The translations under genes and the position numbers were made by a program. Positions 8,078 through 15,873 of a stretch of DNA of 61,592 bases are shown here, one piece after another; position 1 is the first letter of the stretch; each line of letters begins with the position of its first letter. Under the pieces are notes generated by a model, which was not told the DNA's origin, made no database searches, and saw only the letters and a program-made list of their open reading frames with translations. This stretch comes from Terriglobales bacterium (lineage in GTDB: Bacteria > Acidobacteriota > Terriglobia > Terriglobales > Acidobacteriaceae), in contig DASTZZ010000075.1 of assembly GCA_035764005.1 (NCBI GenBank), positions 1-61,592 of the forward strand. Direction: 5' to 3'.

Positions 8078-8953
8078 ATGCGCTCCTGGTCTGGGAAAAC
8101 AACCCTTCGGAACTTCAGTTCACTGCTGCTACGCCCGCTGCGACACACGCTAATTGCCAATTGCCTATTGCTTATTGCCTATTGCTGGCTCCCAACTCTC
8201 GCCCACGCACAAGGCAACTACGAGATCCAGGTGTATGGCTCCGACATGGTCCCGCCCGGCAACACTATGGTCGAACTCCACAGCAATTACACGCTTACCG
8301 GCACGAAGGCAGCTCCAGGCAGCCGCTTTGCCGCAGACGGAACCGAGCCGACGACCGGCGCGGTCCACGAGACGGTGGAGATCACGCAAGGTTTTACTAA
8401 CTGGTTTGAAACCGGGTTCTACATCTTTACCAGCGCCCATCGTGACTTCGGATACGAGTGGGTGGGAGACCACATTCGTCCTCGCGTGCGTGTGCCTGAG
8501 AGTTGGCACTGGCCTGTTGGAGTGAGCCTGTCGAACGAGATCGGCTATCAACGCGCACGCTTCTCGCCGGATACGTGGACGTGGGAAATTCGGCCGATCG
8601 TCGATAAACAGCTTGGCCCCTGGTATCTGTCCTTCAATCCGACGCTCGAGCGTTCATGGCATGGCCCCAGCGTGAGCCAGGGAGTCGAGTTCTCGCCGAA
8701 CTTCAAGTTCAGCTATGACGTGACTAAGAAGATCGCAGCGGGCCTCGAATATTACGGAGCGTACGGGAATCTTACGGGATTCGATGCCTTCCACGAACAA
8801 CAGCAGGACTTCTTTCCGTCAATTGATCTGAATGTTTCTCCAAAATGGGAATTCAACTTCGGCGTCGGCGTAGGCGTTACACGATCCACTGACCACTTGA
8901 TCGTGAAGTGCATCGTCGGTCGGCGTTTCTCGTTTAGCCGCCACAAGCAATAG
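8078..8953 (+). CDS. putative outer-membrane beta-barrel protein of unknown function
   Basis: The open frame begins at a TTG at 8042, but the ATG at 8078 is preferred. It gives 291 residues with an N-terminal signal sequence ending in LAHAQ. The mature protein alternates polar and aromatic/aliphatic residues (for example WFETGFYIFTSAH and WEFNFGVGVGVT) and ends near GRRFSF, the pattern of an outer-membrane barrel with a near-terminal aromatic residue. The hydrophobic core of the signal peptide (CLLLIAYC) is encoded by five heptamer repeats at 8154-8188. I do not recognise the family. It stands alone downstream of the ABC pair. Confidence 0.6.
   Translation: MRSWSGKTTLRNFSSLLLRPLRHTLIANCLLLIAYCWLPTLAHAQGNYEIQVYGSDMVPPGNTMVELHSNYTLTGTKAAPGSRFAADGTEPTTGAVHETVEITQGFTNWFETGFYIFTSAHRDFGYEWVGDHIRPRVRVPESWHWPVGVSLSNEIGYQRARFSPDTWTWEIRPIVDKQLGPWYLSFNPTLERSWHGPSVSQGVEFSPNFKFSYDVTKKIAAGLEYYGAYGNLTGFDAFHEQQQDFFPSIDLNVSPKWEFNFGVGVGVTRSTDHLIVKCIVGRRFSFSRHKQ
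8154..8188. repeat. 7-nt-period tandem array inside a signal-peptide coding region
   Basis: Five heptamers in perfect register: TTGCCAA, TTGCCTA, TTGCTTA, TTGCCTA, TTGCTGG. They are the complement of the TAGGCAR words at 12790-12831. An inverted partner (AATAGGCAA) lies at 8032-8040. Read in the frame of the surrounding gene, the array encodes the hydrophobic core of the export signal. Confidence 0.85.
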
Positions 8954-8981
8954 GAAATGCCGTTCAGTACGGCCGTTGTTT

Positions 8982-9126
8982 CTGTCATTCCGAACGCCCG
9001 ATTTTGGCGGAGGAATCCCTATCAAGTCTAGGCATCGCTCGTCGATTCAGACTGCCTTCCTCTAACCTAACGTTGATTCTGACCGTAGGGATTCCTCACC
9101 GCAAAACCAGCGGTTCGGAATGACAG
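8982..9126. repeat. nested inverted repeat, family A copy 2
   Basis: Outer arms CTGTCATTCCGAAC and TTCGGAATGACAG flank inner arms GAGGAATCCCTA and TAGGGATTCCTC. The middle 60 bp is unrelated to that of the other copies. It lies between the convergent barrel-protein and PilZ genes, where it could serve as a bidirectional terminator. Confidence 0.85.
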
Positions 9127-9169
9127 AAATAAAACCCTCCGTGTCTTCGTGGTGAAAACTAAGGCAAGA

Positions 9170-9508
9170 TCATCCGAACTGATGCAGAGCTTTGCTGAGC
9201 CGTTCGTGGTGCTCGTCGTCGAACGCGACGAAGCGGAAGCCGAATTCGGAGTTTGCCTGCCGTTGCACTCCCTTGCCGATAAACTCGATCAGCCCCACGA
9301 TTGGGCCGATGGGAGTGGGGATAGCGATCTCAGCCAGTGTGCCGCTTTTAACTTGTGAAGCTAATAACGCACAGCCGCCCGTCATCGACAGCCGGCGGAG
9401 CGTGCCTTTCACCAGCTTATCTTCGACTCTGAAATCGGCTGGTTCAGGGTTGGGGAAGGTCGTCCTTGGAGCTCGAACTGAGGGATGAACTTTCGGGAAC
9501 GTTGCCAT
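9170..9508 (-). CDS. PilZ-domain protein (probable c-di-GMP binding)
   Basis: The 112-residue protein is almost entirely one PilZ-like domain. A basic segment (RVEDKLVKGTLRR, about 27-39) leads into LSMTGGCAL, matching the [D/N]xSxxG core of PilZ domains in relaxed form. Beta-strand-like segments follow, ending in FGFRFVAFDDEHHERL. In canonical PilZ the first motif is RxxxR; here only KGTLRR is seen before the Ser-Gly core, so c-di-GMP binding is likely but not certain. No cyclase or phosphodiesterase lies nearby. Confidence 0.7.
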   Translation of the reverse strand: MATFPKVHPSVRAPRTTFPNPEPADFRVEDKLVKGTLRRLSMTGGCALLASQVKSGTLAEIAIPTPIGPIVGLIEFIGKGVQRQANSEFGFRFVAFDDEHHERLSKALHQFG

Positions 9509-9611
9509 GCCAAGACTCTAGCTGCCGGAAGGGATAGATAGGAAGATTACCTTAGCCGTATCCGACGCCTGAATAGGTACAATGACCGACTGTAAGCTAT
9601 TGTAGATAGGT

Positions 9612-9735
9612 TATTTAACCCCGGAGGCACAGAGGCACAGAGGACCTCTTTTGGGTTTTCTCTTTTGTAAGACGTTCTCCCTGTCTCAGTTGTAAGACGT
9701 TCTGCGTGTCTCAGTGGCTCCGTGGTGAAACCTGC
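9612..9735. repeat. repeat cluster: 25-bp tandem duplication inside a GGCACAGAGG/CTCCGTGGTG element
   Basis: Two adjacent 25-bp units (9665-9689 and 9690-9714) share TTGTAAGACGTTCT and GTGTCTCAG-like ends with two mismatches. They are flanked by GGAGGCACAGAGGCACAGAGG on the left and CAGTGGCTCCGTGGTGAAA on the right, which are partial complements. A half copy of the right flank is at 9138-9160 (CCGTGTCTTCGTGGTGAAA). The 288-bp gap holds nothing else I can recognise. Confidence 0.7.
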
Positions 9736-9796
9736 TCCTTAGGAACTGCTAACATCGGCTGGGCGTAAACGTCTTCTGAACGGGAGGATTTGATTG

Positions 9797-10594
9797 ATGA
9801 CGAGCCCACTTCTTCGCTGTTTGCGTATCGCTGCCACGGTACTCGCGATAACCGGACTGGCTGTCGCTCAGGACCAGGGGACAGACAACGGCCGCGAATT
9901 CCACTGGACTGGAAAGCTGGCGCCGGACCAGGTGCTGGTGATTAAGGACATCAACGGCAACATCGACGCGAACGGATCGTCGAGCAGCGATCAGGTTGAG
10001 GTTTCGGCCAGAAAGAGCGGCTCCGGCGCCGAGGATGTGAAAATCCACGTGGTCAAGCTGAACGACGGTCTGATGATCTGCGCTGTGTATCCCGGCTTCT
10101 TCAATTCCGAGAACTGTGATTCCAGCTCCCATTTTGGGAACAACCACAACAATGCCCGTGTTGACTTCACGATTCATATGCCGCGTAATGTGCGGTTCAC
10201 CGGCAAAAATGTAAATGGCGAGGTGAATGCCGAGTCGATGGGCCGCTACGTCGAAGCGACCAGCGTGAATGGAAGCATCCACATTTCAACATCGAGCTGG
10301 GCCTCGGCGAATACGGTAAATGGATCCATCGACGCCACGCTTGGCCGTGCGGATTGGTCGGGGGATCTTGAATTCAAGAGCGTAAACGGCAGCATCAAGC
10401 TGCAGCTTCCCGCCAACGCGAACGCGGAAGTAGATTTCAAGAGCGTGAACGGCCATCTCGATTCGGACTTTCCGCTCACGGTACAAGGCAGCATTGGACG
10501 CCATTCGGTCCACGGGACCATCGGCAGCGGAGGACGCACGCTCGATATCAAGACCGTCAATGGCAGCGGAGAACTGCGCAAGGGCACGGTTTAG
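9797..10594 (+). CDS. secreted DUF4097-type beta-strand-repeat protein
   Basis: The 265-residue protein begins with a signal peptide (cleavage near GLAVAQD) and then consists of short beta-strand repeats. The motif VNGSI or VNGxI/L recurs at least six times (for example NVNGEVNAES, SVNGSIHIST, TVNGSIDAT, SVNGSIKLQ, SVNGHLDSD), the pattern of DUF4097 'putative adhesin' solenoids. GGGAGG lies 9 nt before the ATG at 9797; the in-frame TTG at 9794 is less likely. Such proteins are exported and often found beside anti-sigma or envelope-stress genes, but here it stands alone. A surface or periplasmic role is inferred. Confidence 0.75.
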   Translation: MTSPLLRCLRIAATVLAITGLAVAQDQGTDNGREFHWTGKLAPDQVLVIKDINGNIDANGSSSSDQVEVSARKSGSGAEDVKIHVVKLNDGLMICAVYPGFFNSENCDSSSHFGNNHNNARVDFTIHMPRNVRFTGKNVNGEVNAESMGRYVEATSVNGSIHISTSSWASANTVNGSIDATLGRADWSGDLEFKSVNGSIKLQLPANANAEVDFKSVNGHLDSDFPLTVQGSIGRHSVHGTIGSGGRTLDIKTVNGSGELRKGTV

Positions 10595-10600
10595 ATCAAA

Positions 10601-10669
10601 GTCAGTACCGTCCGCGATAGCGGATGGGTGGGTCCCGGAGACCCATCCGCTACCGCGAACGGTACTGAC
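10601..10669. repeat. long near-perfect hairpin (family F), possible terminator
   Basis: GTCAGTACCGT and ACGGTACTGAC form the base. The CGCG and TAGCGGATGGGT words pair with ACCCATCCGCTA and CGCG, with a GGTCCCGGAG-containing loop. It starts 6 nt after the DUF4097-type gene stop, so it may terminate that transcript, although no U-tract follows. A half copy lies at 55832-55862, which argues for a repeat family rather than a gene-specific terminator. Confidence 0.8.
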
Positions 10670-10743
10670 ACGACAAAGTCGGGATCACACGTTAAGAACG
10701 ACAGGAACACTACAGAGGAAGTCGGATACACAGTAGTCGGCGC

Positions 10744-10771
10744 AAAAAAATCCCGCCTCAGGCGAGGCGGG
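10744..10771 (-). terminator. rho-independent terminator on the minus strand with no minus-strand gene upstream
   Basis: An 8-bp GC-only stem (CCCGCCTC at 10752-10759, GAGGCGGG at 10764-10771) with a 4-nt loop is followed, reading leftward, by one A then seven T (10744-10750). This is a textbook intrinsic terminator for a leftward transcript. Rightward there is no U-tract. The nearest leftward gene upstream is beyond 13.5 kb, with rightward genes in between. The remaining gap to 10937 holds no ORF of note. Confidence 0.75.
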
Positions 10772-10937
10772 CTTCGATTCGATAGGGTGAACTCAATCTA
10801 TCGGCGAGCATCCTCTCGCACCATAGTCTTTTTGTAGTATCGTTCGGATAATCCAAAACCATTACAAATTGTGCTCACGCCCGCGACGTGCGGTTGTACT
10901 GCCGCTGCATCATCATAGTCGTCGGGCGAGGTGATAA

Positions 10938-11450
10938 ATGAGAACGCACTTTTCATTGCTGCCGCTTTTGTTCTTAGGCTTCATGGCTACGTATGCCACA
11001 GCTCAGAAAGTTACTCCCATTTCTGAACAGCGACTGAAACAGCTACTGCCCGCCACGGTCTTCATCGACGGCGAGAACGTGCCCACGCAGGAGCGGAATG
11101 CGGCGATGGTCGCATTGCCGAACGGCAAGATATTGATCGCTAGCCTGATCGAAACTGCCGGATACAGCTCGGCTTACCAGGAAAAATACAGCGGCGTCCT
11201 GCTTTCCCAAACTGGGTTTATGCTCGGCTCGAAATCGCTCGATCCTGGGGCATATGCATTTGGGCGAAAGAAGGACGGCGACACTGTCACGCTGCTCGTT
11301 TATAACTTGGGCGGAGATCAACTGGGCCAGATCGCAACCGCGAAACAGGAGAATCTACGTCCGGTGAAGCCGCTGCAAATCATCGCTGCTGAAGATGGCT
11401 CAGCACGGTTGTATCTCGGCCCTTACTACGTCGCGATCGCAGGCAAGTAA
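10938..11450 (+). CDS. secreted protein of unknown function, first gene of a two-component operon
   Basis: The 170-residue protein has a clear signal peptide (MRTHFSLLPLLFLGFMATYA, cleavage near ATAQK) and a soluble mature domain with no Cys. It contains NAAMVALPNGKILIASLIET and a GAYAFGRKKDGD stretch; I recognise no family. Its stop is immediately followed by the start codon of the histidine kinase, so the two are co-expressed and probably coupled. By context it may be a periplasmic ligand-binding or accessory protein for the kinase, whose extracytoplasmic domain is all-helical. This role is inference from position only. Confidence 0.75.
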   Translation: MRTHFSLLPLLFLGFMATYATAQKVTPISEQRLKQLLPATVFIDGENVPTQERNAAMVALPNGKILIASLIETAGYSSAYQEKYSGVLLSQTGFMLGSKSLDPGAYAFGRKKDGDTVTLLVYNLGGDQLGQIATAKQENLRPVKPLQIIAAEDGSARLYLGPYYVAIAGK

Positions 11451-12806
11451 ATGGCTGCTCCGCTGGCGAAGGCCCATTCCGCAATTTGGCGCGCGGGTTT
11501 GATTGGCCTTGCTGTCACCTTGAGTGCGGTCGTGGCTTACTCGTGGTACGTCACACAGCAGATCGCCGGCCTGCGCGAATTGCAGACCTCTATCACCGAG
11601 CGCAATCGCAAAGACTCATTGCAGTTGCTGCGCATTCAAAACAACCTCAACGACGCGGCTCTGAGCATGCGCGATATGCTTGATAATCCCGAGCACTATC
11701 CACTCTCAGCCTTTCAGGCCCAGTTCCAACGCATTCGCACTGATTTGAACGATGCTCTGCAACGCGAGCAGGAGCTAGCCGTTGCAACGCGCACGCCGGC
11801 GCAGAGTCAGTACCTCAGCAATTCCGTCTCCCAATTCTGGAATGCAATGGATCAGATGTTTGCCTTGGCTCGGCGAGGGAAGGAGACTCAAGCGCGGGAA
11901 GAGATCCTCACATCCCTACAGCCGCGGCAGGCTGCTTTGAGCAATGCCGTTGCCCGATTTCTCGTTGCCAATAACGAGAGCGAGCAGCAGGCACAGCAGC
12001 GGGTTACATCGATCTACGATCGCGTCCAACGCCAGGCCTACATCTTCCTGATCGCGACGCTCGCTGCGATCGTGCTTACCAGCGCGCTGATCATCCGGTC
12101 CAATCGTGGATTGTTCCGCCAACTCGCGATCGTCTCGCAGCAGCGTGGAGAGCTGGCACAGAAACTGATTTCTACGCAAGAATCGACTTTAAGCTACGTT
12201 TCGCGCGAGTTGCATGACGAGTTCGGACAGATTTTGACCGCTTTGGGAGCCATGCTGACTCGAGCGGAAAAGCGCAATCCCGATTCAGAACTAACTGAGA
12301 GCCTGCGCGAAATCCGCGAAGTCGCGCAATCGGCGCTGGACAAAACGCGGACGCTTTCCCAAGCCTTGCATCCCGTGATGCTTGACGAGTCGGGACTAGA
12401 GCAGAGCCTCGATTGGTATCTTCCGACGATTGAGCGACAAACAGGAATCGACATCTCCTACGAGAAATCAGGCGTGCCCTTCGAGGTGCCGCGCAGCGCC
12501 GGCGTGCACATTTACCGCATCGTCCAAGAAGCACTGAACAACATCAAAAGACACTCCGGAGCGCAGCGAGCATGGGTGCGTCTGCGATACGTAGCTGATG
12601 CGCTGGAGGTGGAAATTGAAGATCACGGTCGCGGTCTCCCGCCCTCCTCAAATGGTTCGCGAGGAATCGGTCTGGTAGGAATGCGTGAGCGCGCGCAACT
12701 GATCGGAGCAGAATTGAAGTTCAGTCAGCCTGCTGAGGGAGGAACGTTGGTGCGGTTGCGGGTACCGCGCGCGGAAAGGAATGCGGCGATAGGCAGTAGG
12801 CAGTAG
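11451..12806 (+). CDS. NarL-system sensor histidine kinase (HisKA_3 type)
   Basis: The protein has 451 residues: a TM at about 14-34, a roughly 160-residue helical extracytoplasmic domain, and a second TM at about 197-217. It also has the dimerisation/phosphoacceptor box SRELHDEFGQ (His255) and a HATPase domain (about 355-443) with EALNNIKRHS, EDHGRGLP and GIGLVGMRERA. This is the HisKA_3/NarX-NreB-DesK class. The signal-domain length is compatible with a four-helix bundle. The start codon abuts the preceding stop. The stop TAG is supplied by the third unit of a heptamer array, so the last residues (IGSRQ) are repeat-encoded. The partner is the LuxR-type regulator downstream. Confidence 0.93.
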   Translation: MAAPLAKAHSAIWRAGLIGLAVTLSAVVAYSWYVTQQIAGLRELQTSITERNRKDSLQLLRIQNNLNDAALSMRDMLDNPEHYPLSAFQAQFQRIRTDLNDALQREQELAVATRTPAQSQYLSNSVSQFWNAMDQMFALARRGKETQAREEILTSLQPRQAALSNAVARFLVANNESEQQAQQRVTSIYDRVQRQAYIFLIATLAAIVLTSALIIRSNRGLFRQLAIVSQQRGELAQKLISTQESTLSYVSRELHDEFGQILTALGAMLTRAEKRNPDSELTESLREIREVAQSALDKTRTLSQALHPVMLDESGLEQSLDWYLPTIERQTGIDISYEKSGVPFEVPRSAGVHIYRIVQEALNNIKRHSGAQRAWVRLRYVADALEVEIEDHGRGLPPSSNGSRGIGLVGMRERAQLIGAELKFSQPAEGGTLVRLRVPRAERNAAIGSRQ

Positions 12807-12877
12807 GCAATAGGCAGTAGGCAATAGGCAGGCGGGGGCGCTTGTTCGGCCTATTGCTTATTGCCTATCGCCTATTG
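12790..12877. repeat. inverted pair of 7-nt-period arrays between kinase and regulator
   Basis: The left array (12790-12831) has six exact heptamers alternating TAGGCAG and TAGGCAA. The right array (12850-12877) has four units, CCTATTG, CTTATTG, CCTATCG, CCTATTG, on the opposite sense. They can pair around an 18-nt G-rich loop, giving a long hairpin in the kinase-regulator mRNA. The left array contains the kinase stop codon; the right array ends 7 nt before an ATG of the regulator frame. Confidence 0.9.
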
Positions 12878-12905
12878 CGACTCTATGCTGCCCACATTCT
12901 CGAAG

Positions 12906-13538
12906 ATGCCCAAAAACAAAATCTCCGTCTTGCTCGTAGACGATCACACTCTCGTCCGCCGTGGATTTCGCCGCATGTTAGAAGACGAGAGCGATATCCA
13001 GGTTGCTGGCGAAGCCAGCAGCGGCGCCGAAGCCGTGGAGTTGGCGCGAAAGCTTAAGCCTCAAGTCATTCTCATGGACTGCGCGCTACAGGGCGAGAGC
13101 GGCATCAATGTGACGCGTACCATTATGGGATCGCTTCCCGAAACGGCAGTGCTGATGCTCAGCATGCATTCCGAGGAGACGCTGGTGCGGCAGTCATTTG
13201 AAGCCGGTGCGCGGGGCTACATCCTCAAAAACGCCTCGGACCTCGATCTTGCAGCAGCAATTCGACGCGTGTTGGACGGGGATATTGTCCTCGATGCGCA
13301 ACTCAAGCGCGCCGAAAACCTTAAAGGCGAGCGCACCGCGGGGCTGACAGCGCGCGAGCTCGAAGTTCTTCAGCTGATCGCGATGGGTAAGTCAAACAAG
13401 GAAATCGCCAGCGAGCTGGACGTGAGCGTCAACACCGTCGCCGTACATCGCGCGAACATCATGAATGCGCTCGGGCTGCACAAGACGGCGGAGTTGGTCG
13501 TGTATGCGATACGGAATGGATTGGTGAATTTGCCGTGA
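12906..13538 (+). CDS. NarL/FixJ-family response regulator
   Basis: The protein has 210 residues from the ATG at 12906: a receiver domain (VDDHTLVRR near the start, phosphoacceptor Asp about residue 58 in ILMDCAL) and a C-terminal LuxR-type HTH (LTARELEVLQLIAMGKSNKE to VNTVAVHRANIM). The frame is open back to 12861, but the earlier ATG codons at 12861 and 12885 lie in or just after a heptamer array, so the receiver-proximal ATG is preferred. Neither start has a strong Shine-Dalgarno. The sequence after the Asp (DCALQGESG) lacks the usual Pro of the receiver loop. Its partner is the upstream kinase; targets are unknown. Confidence 0.9.
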   Translation: MPKNKISVLLVDDHTLVRRGFRRMLEDESDIQVAGEASSGAEAVELARKLKPQVILMDCALQGESGINVTRTIMGSLPETAVLMLSMHSEETLVRQSFEAGARGYILKNASDLDLAAAIRRVLDGDIVLDAQLKRAENLKGERTAGLTARELEVLQLIAMGKSNKEIASELDVSVNTVAVHRANIMNALGLHKTAELVVYAIRNGLVNLP

Positions 13539-13596
13539 GCGCAATTGAGACTCATGAGCGACTCGCAATGCCTATCTCGTGCGGAAAAGCGGTCCT

Positions 13597-14007
13597 TCAC
13601 TCTCGAATGTAAGCTGCCGGCGTAACTATTTTGGTGGTTTCGAATTGCTTAAGACTTAGTAAATCGCGGTCTCCGGTAATAATTGAATGCGCATTACCGT
13701 TTATTGCCAGTTCCAGGATTTTGTCATCATCCGGATCGCGACAGACGCGGACTCGTCGTACGATCGGGATCATACGGATAAGGCGAACCAGCAATCGAAA
13801 AAACTGCTGTCGCTCTTCTACACTGACGTACGGGTCGAATTTCGGGCGGGACAAGACATCCGCCAATTCGCTCATCGTTGCTTCGGAACCGAGAATATCT
13901 GCAGTATCTACCGCTTTGCTGACCGCCTGTGCAGGAACGGAATCGGGAGATAGAAGCCGGCTGATGAATGCATTGGTATCGAGAACTACACGTTGTCTAA
14001 CGCTCAT
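13597..14007 (-). CDS. PIN-domain toxin of a type II toxin-antitoxin pair (COG1569-like)
   Basis: This 136-residue protein is a single PIN RNase domain. The acidic metal-binding residues are visible: Asp10 in VVLDTN, Glu47 in MSELADVL, Asp93-95 in DPDDDK and Asp113 in ITGDRDLL. PIN toxins are Mg2+-dependent RNases that are neutralised by a DNA-binding antitoxin. The start overlaps the end of the upstream antitoxin gene by 11 bp, the usual translationally coupled order. The start is ATG, giving MSVRQRVVLDTN. The RNA target is not predictable. Confidence 0.88.
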   Translation of the reverse strand: MSVRQRVVLDTNAFISRLLSPDSVPAQAVSKAVDTADILGSEATMSELADVLSRPKFDPYVSVEERQQFFRLLVRLIRMIPIVRRVRVCRDPDDDKILELAINGNAHSIITGDRDLLSLKQFETTKIVTPAAYIRE

Positions 14008-14245
14008 CCAGAAGCGATTTGAATTTGGCGTCGGTTAAACCGCGTTCGGCTGCGCGGGCAGCTATGCGGTCGCAAAAGCTCTGAAATTCCGCAGCATTGC
14101 TGTCACGCAGTCTTTCGTACTCCTCGGTCGATAGCAGGACGGCAATTTCCTGATCTTTACGCCGAATGCCAATGGGCTCTCTTTGCACAGCGTCAAGCAA
14201 AGAAGCGAAATCGTGTTTTGCGTCAGTATCGGAGACGTATTTCAT
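13997..14245 (-). CDS. Phd/YefM-type antitoxin
   Basis: The 82-residue protein begins MKYVSDTDAKHDFASLLDAV, which matches the Phd/YefM N-terminal DNA-binding fold. PIGIRRKDQEIAVLLSTEEYERL follows, the classic signature of that family. The C-terminal third is helical and charged, as expected for the toxin-wrapping tail. It overlaps the PIN gene by 11 bp and lies 28 bp downstream of the amino-acid permease. Autoregulation by antitoxin or complex binding upstream is typical of the family but no clear palindrome stands out in this short gap. Confidence 0.87.
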   Translation of the reverse strand: MKYVSDTDAKHDFASLLDAVQREPIGIRRKDQEIAVLLSTEEYERLRDSNAAEFQSFCDRIAARAAERGLTDAKFKSLLDER

Positions 14246-14273
14246 CTACCTATTATCCTAACAACGTGCGAGG

Positions 14274-15848
14274 CTACCTCGTGTAACTGTCTCCCGTGGG
14301 TTGCAGCACCGGTTCTGGATGTCCCTGCTGAACTTTGCTGTGATGACGGCTATACGCGAAGTAGATGATGAGCCCGATCACCAGCCAGACGATAAGTCGA
14401 ATCCACGTGGCATTCTTCAGGCTGTACATCATGTACGCCGAGGTGATGATTCCCATAATGGGCGTAAACGGCACCCAGGGAGTCACAAACGCGCGCTTCA
14501 CCGGCGTTCCGCGGCGGCGCAGCACCCAGATTCCCGAGCAGACGATGATGAAGGCCAGCAGTGTGCCGATCGAGACCATCTCGCCGAGTACGTTGATCGG
14601 CGTGAGAGCGCCGGCGAGCGCGACGCAGATACCCACAAAGATCGTCGAGAGGTAAGGAGTACGGAATTTGGGATGGACTTTACTGGCCCACGCCGGCAGG
14701 AGTCCATCGCGCGACATGGAAAAGAATACGCGCGATTGCCCGAGCAGCATGACCACCATGGTGCTGCTGAGTCCGCAAATTGCGCCGAGCTTCACCAGCA
14801 TGCTGCCCCAGCGCACACCGGTTACGTCGATGCCGATCGCGATTGGGTCGGGAACGTCGAGATTCGTGTACTTCACTAAGCCGGTCAGGACGAGTGCAAC
14901 CAGGATATAGAGCACTGTACAGATGACGAGGGAGCCCAGAATCCCGATTGGCATATCGCGTGCCGGATTCTTGGCTTCCTGCGCCGCCGTGGATACAGCG
15001 TCGAAGCCGATATACGCGAAGAAGATAATGCCCGCAGCAGTTGCTATTCCCGAAATCCCGAAGTCGCCGTAATGACCAGTGTTCTTCGGCAGGAAGGGAG
15101 TCCAGTTGGCGATCGCTTCGGCGCGATGGCCGAATATGTACGATGCTCCGAGTCCAAGGAAGACGAGGAGCACGGCAACTTTGATGATCACGATGAGTGA
15201 GTTGAAGTTGGCGGATTCCTTGATTCCGATCACGAGAATGACCGTCACGATCGCAATGCCGATAAATCCGAACAGATTGAAGGAGGAGGTCATCGTCGGC
15301 AGGGTGGCGGGATCGATGTGCTCAAGGTTGAGCTTCATGATGATGCCGGCCAAACGCTCCCAGTGTCCGTGATACAAAACGAACGGAGTGCCGGGCGCTC
15401 CGGCAAGCGTGGGGCTCACCCGGATGCCGAAATCACCGAGGAAGCTGAGTACATAACCGCTCCAGCCGCTGGCCACCGTCGCCGCGCCAAGGGCATATTC
15501 AAGAATCAGATCCCAGCCGATGATCCAGGCGATGAACTCGCCTAAAGTTGCGTACCCATATGTATAAGCTGATCCGGCCACGGGAATCATCGACGCAAAT
15601 TCGGCATAGCAGAGGCCCGCGAAGACGCACGCAACCGCCGCCAGGATGAAGGAGAGAACAATCGCCGGGCCGGCGTTCTCCGCCGACGCGGTGCCGGTAA
15701 GCACGAAGATGCCGGTCCCGATGATGGCGCCGATTCCCAGCGAGATAAGGTTCGTAGGACCAAGCGCGCGCCGCAGACTGTGCTCGCCGGTTTCTTCCGC
15801 CTCCTGCATGATGATGTTGAGAGGCTTCTTTGCCATTAAATCAGGCAT
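14274..15848 (-). CDS. APC-superfamily amino-acid permease (CAT/YfnA-like)
   Basis: The 524-residue protein has about 12 to 14 membrane segments. The N-terminal LGPTNLISLGIGAIIGTGIF (about 29-48) is the helix-1 substrate-binding motif of the cationic amino-acid transporter branch. CYAEFASMIPVAGSAYTYGY (about 79-98) is the helix-3 hallmark. The C-terminal LGEMVSIGTLLAF and GTPVKRAF segments also match that branch. It is the last gene of a leftward run and starts 25 nt after the previous permease stop. The in-frame ATG at 15836 is an alternative start. Substrate is probably an amino acid; more cannot be said. Confidence 0.92.
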   Translation of the reverse strand: MPDLMAKKPLNIIMQEAEETGEHSLRRALGPTNLISLGIGAIIGTGIFVLTGTASAENAGPAIVLSFILAAVACVFAGLCYAEFASMIPVAGSAYTYGYATLGEFIAWIIGWDLILEYALGAATVASGWSGYVLSFLGDFGIRVSPTLAGAPGTPFVLYHGHWERLAGIIMKLNLEHIDPATLPTMTSSFNLFGFIGIAIVTVILVIGIKESANFNSLIVIIKVAVLLVFLGLGASYIFGHRAEAIANWTPFLPKNTGHYGDFGISGIATAAGIIFFAYIGFDAVSTAAQEAKNPARDMPIGILGSLVICTVLYILVALVLTGLVKYTNLDVPDPIAIGIDVTGVRWGSMLVKLGAICGLSSTMVVMLLGQSRVFFSMSRDGLLPAWASKVHPKFRTPYLSTIFVGICVALAGALTPINVLGEMVSIGTLLAFIIVCSGIWVLRRRGTPVKRAFVTPWVPFTPIMGIITSAYMMYSLKNATWIRLIVWLVIGLIIYFAYSRHHSKVQQGHPEPVLQPTGDSYTR

Positions 15849-15873
15849 TCATTGTTCTCCTGTGTTTGCGATT

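Noticed and set aside
12790-12877. CRISPR-like array
   Set aside because: Units are only 7 nt with no spacers, and no cas gene is nearby; these are tandem heptamers.
13597-14245. Toxin-antitoxin pair as part of a mobile island
   Set aside because: No integrase, attachment-site repeat or composition break is visible around it.
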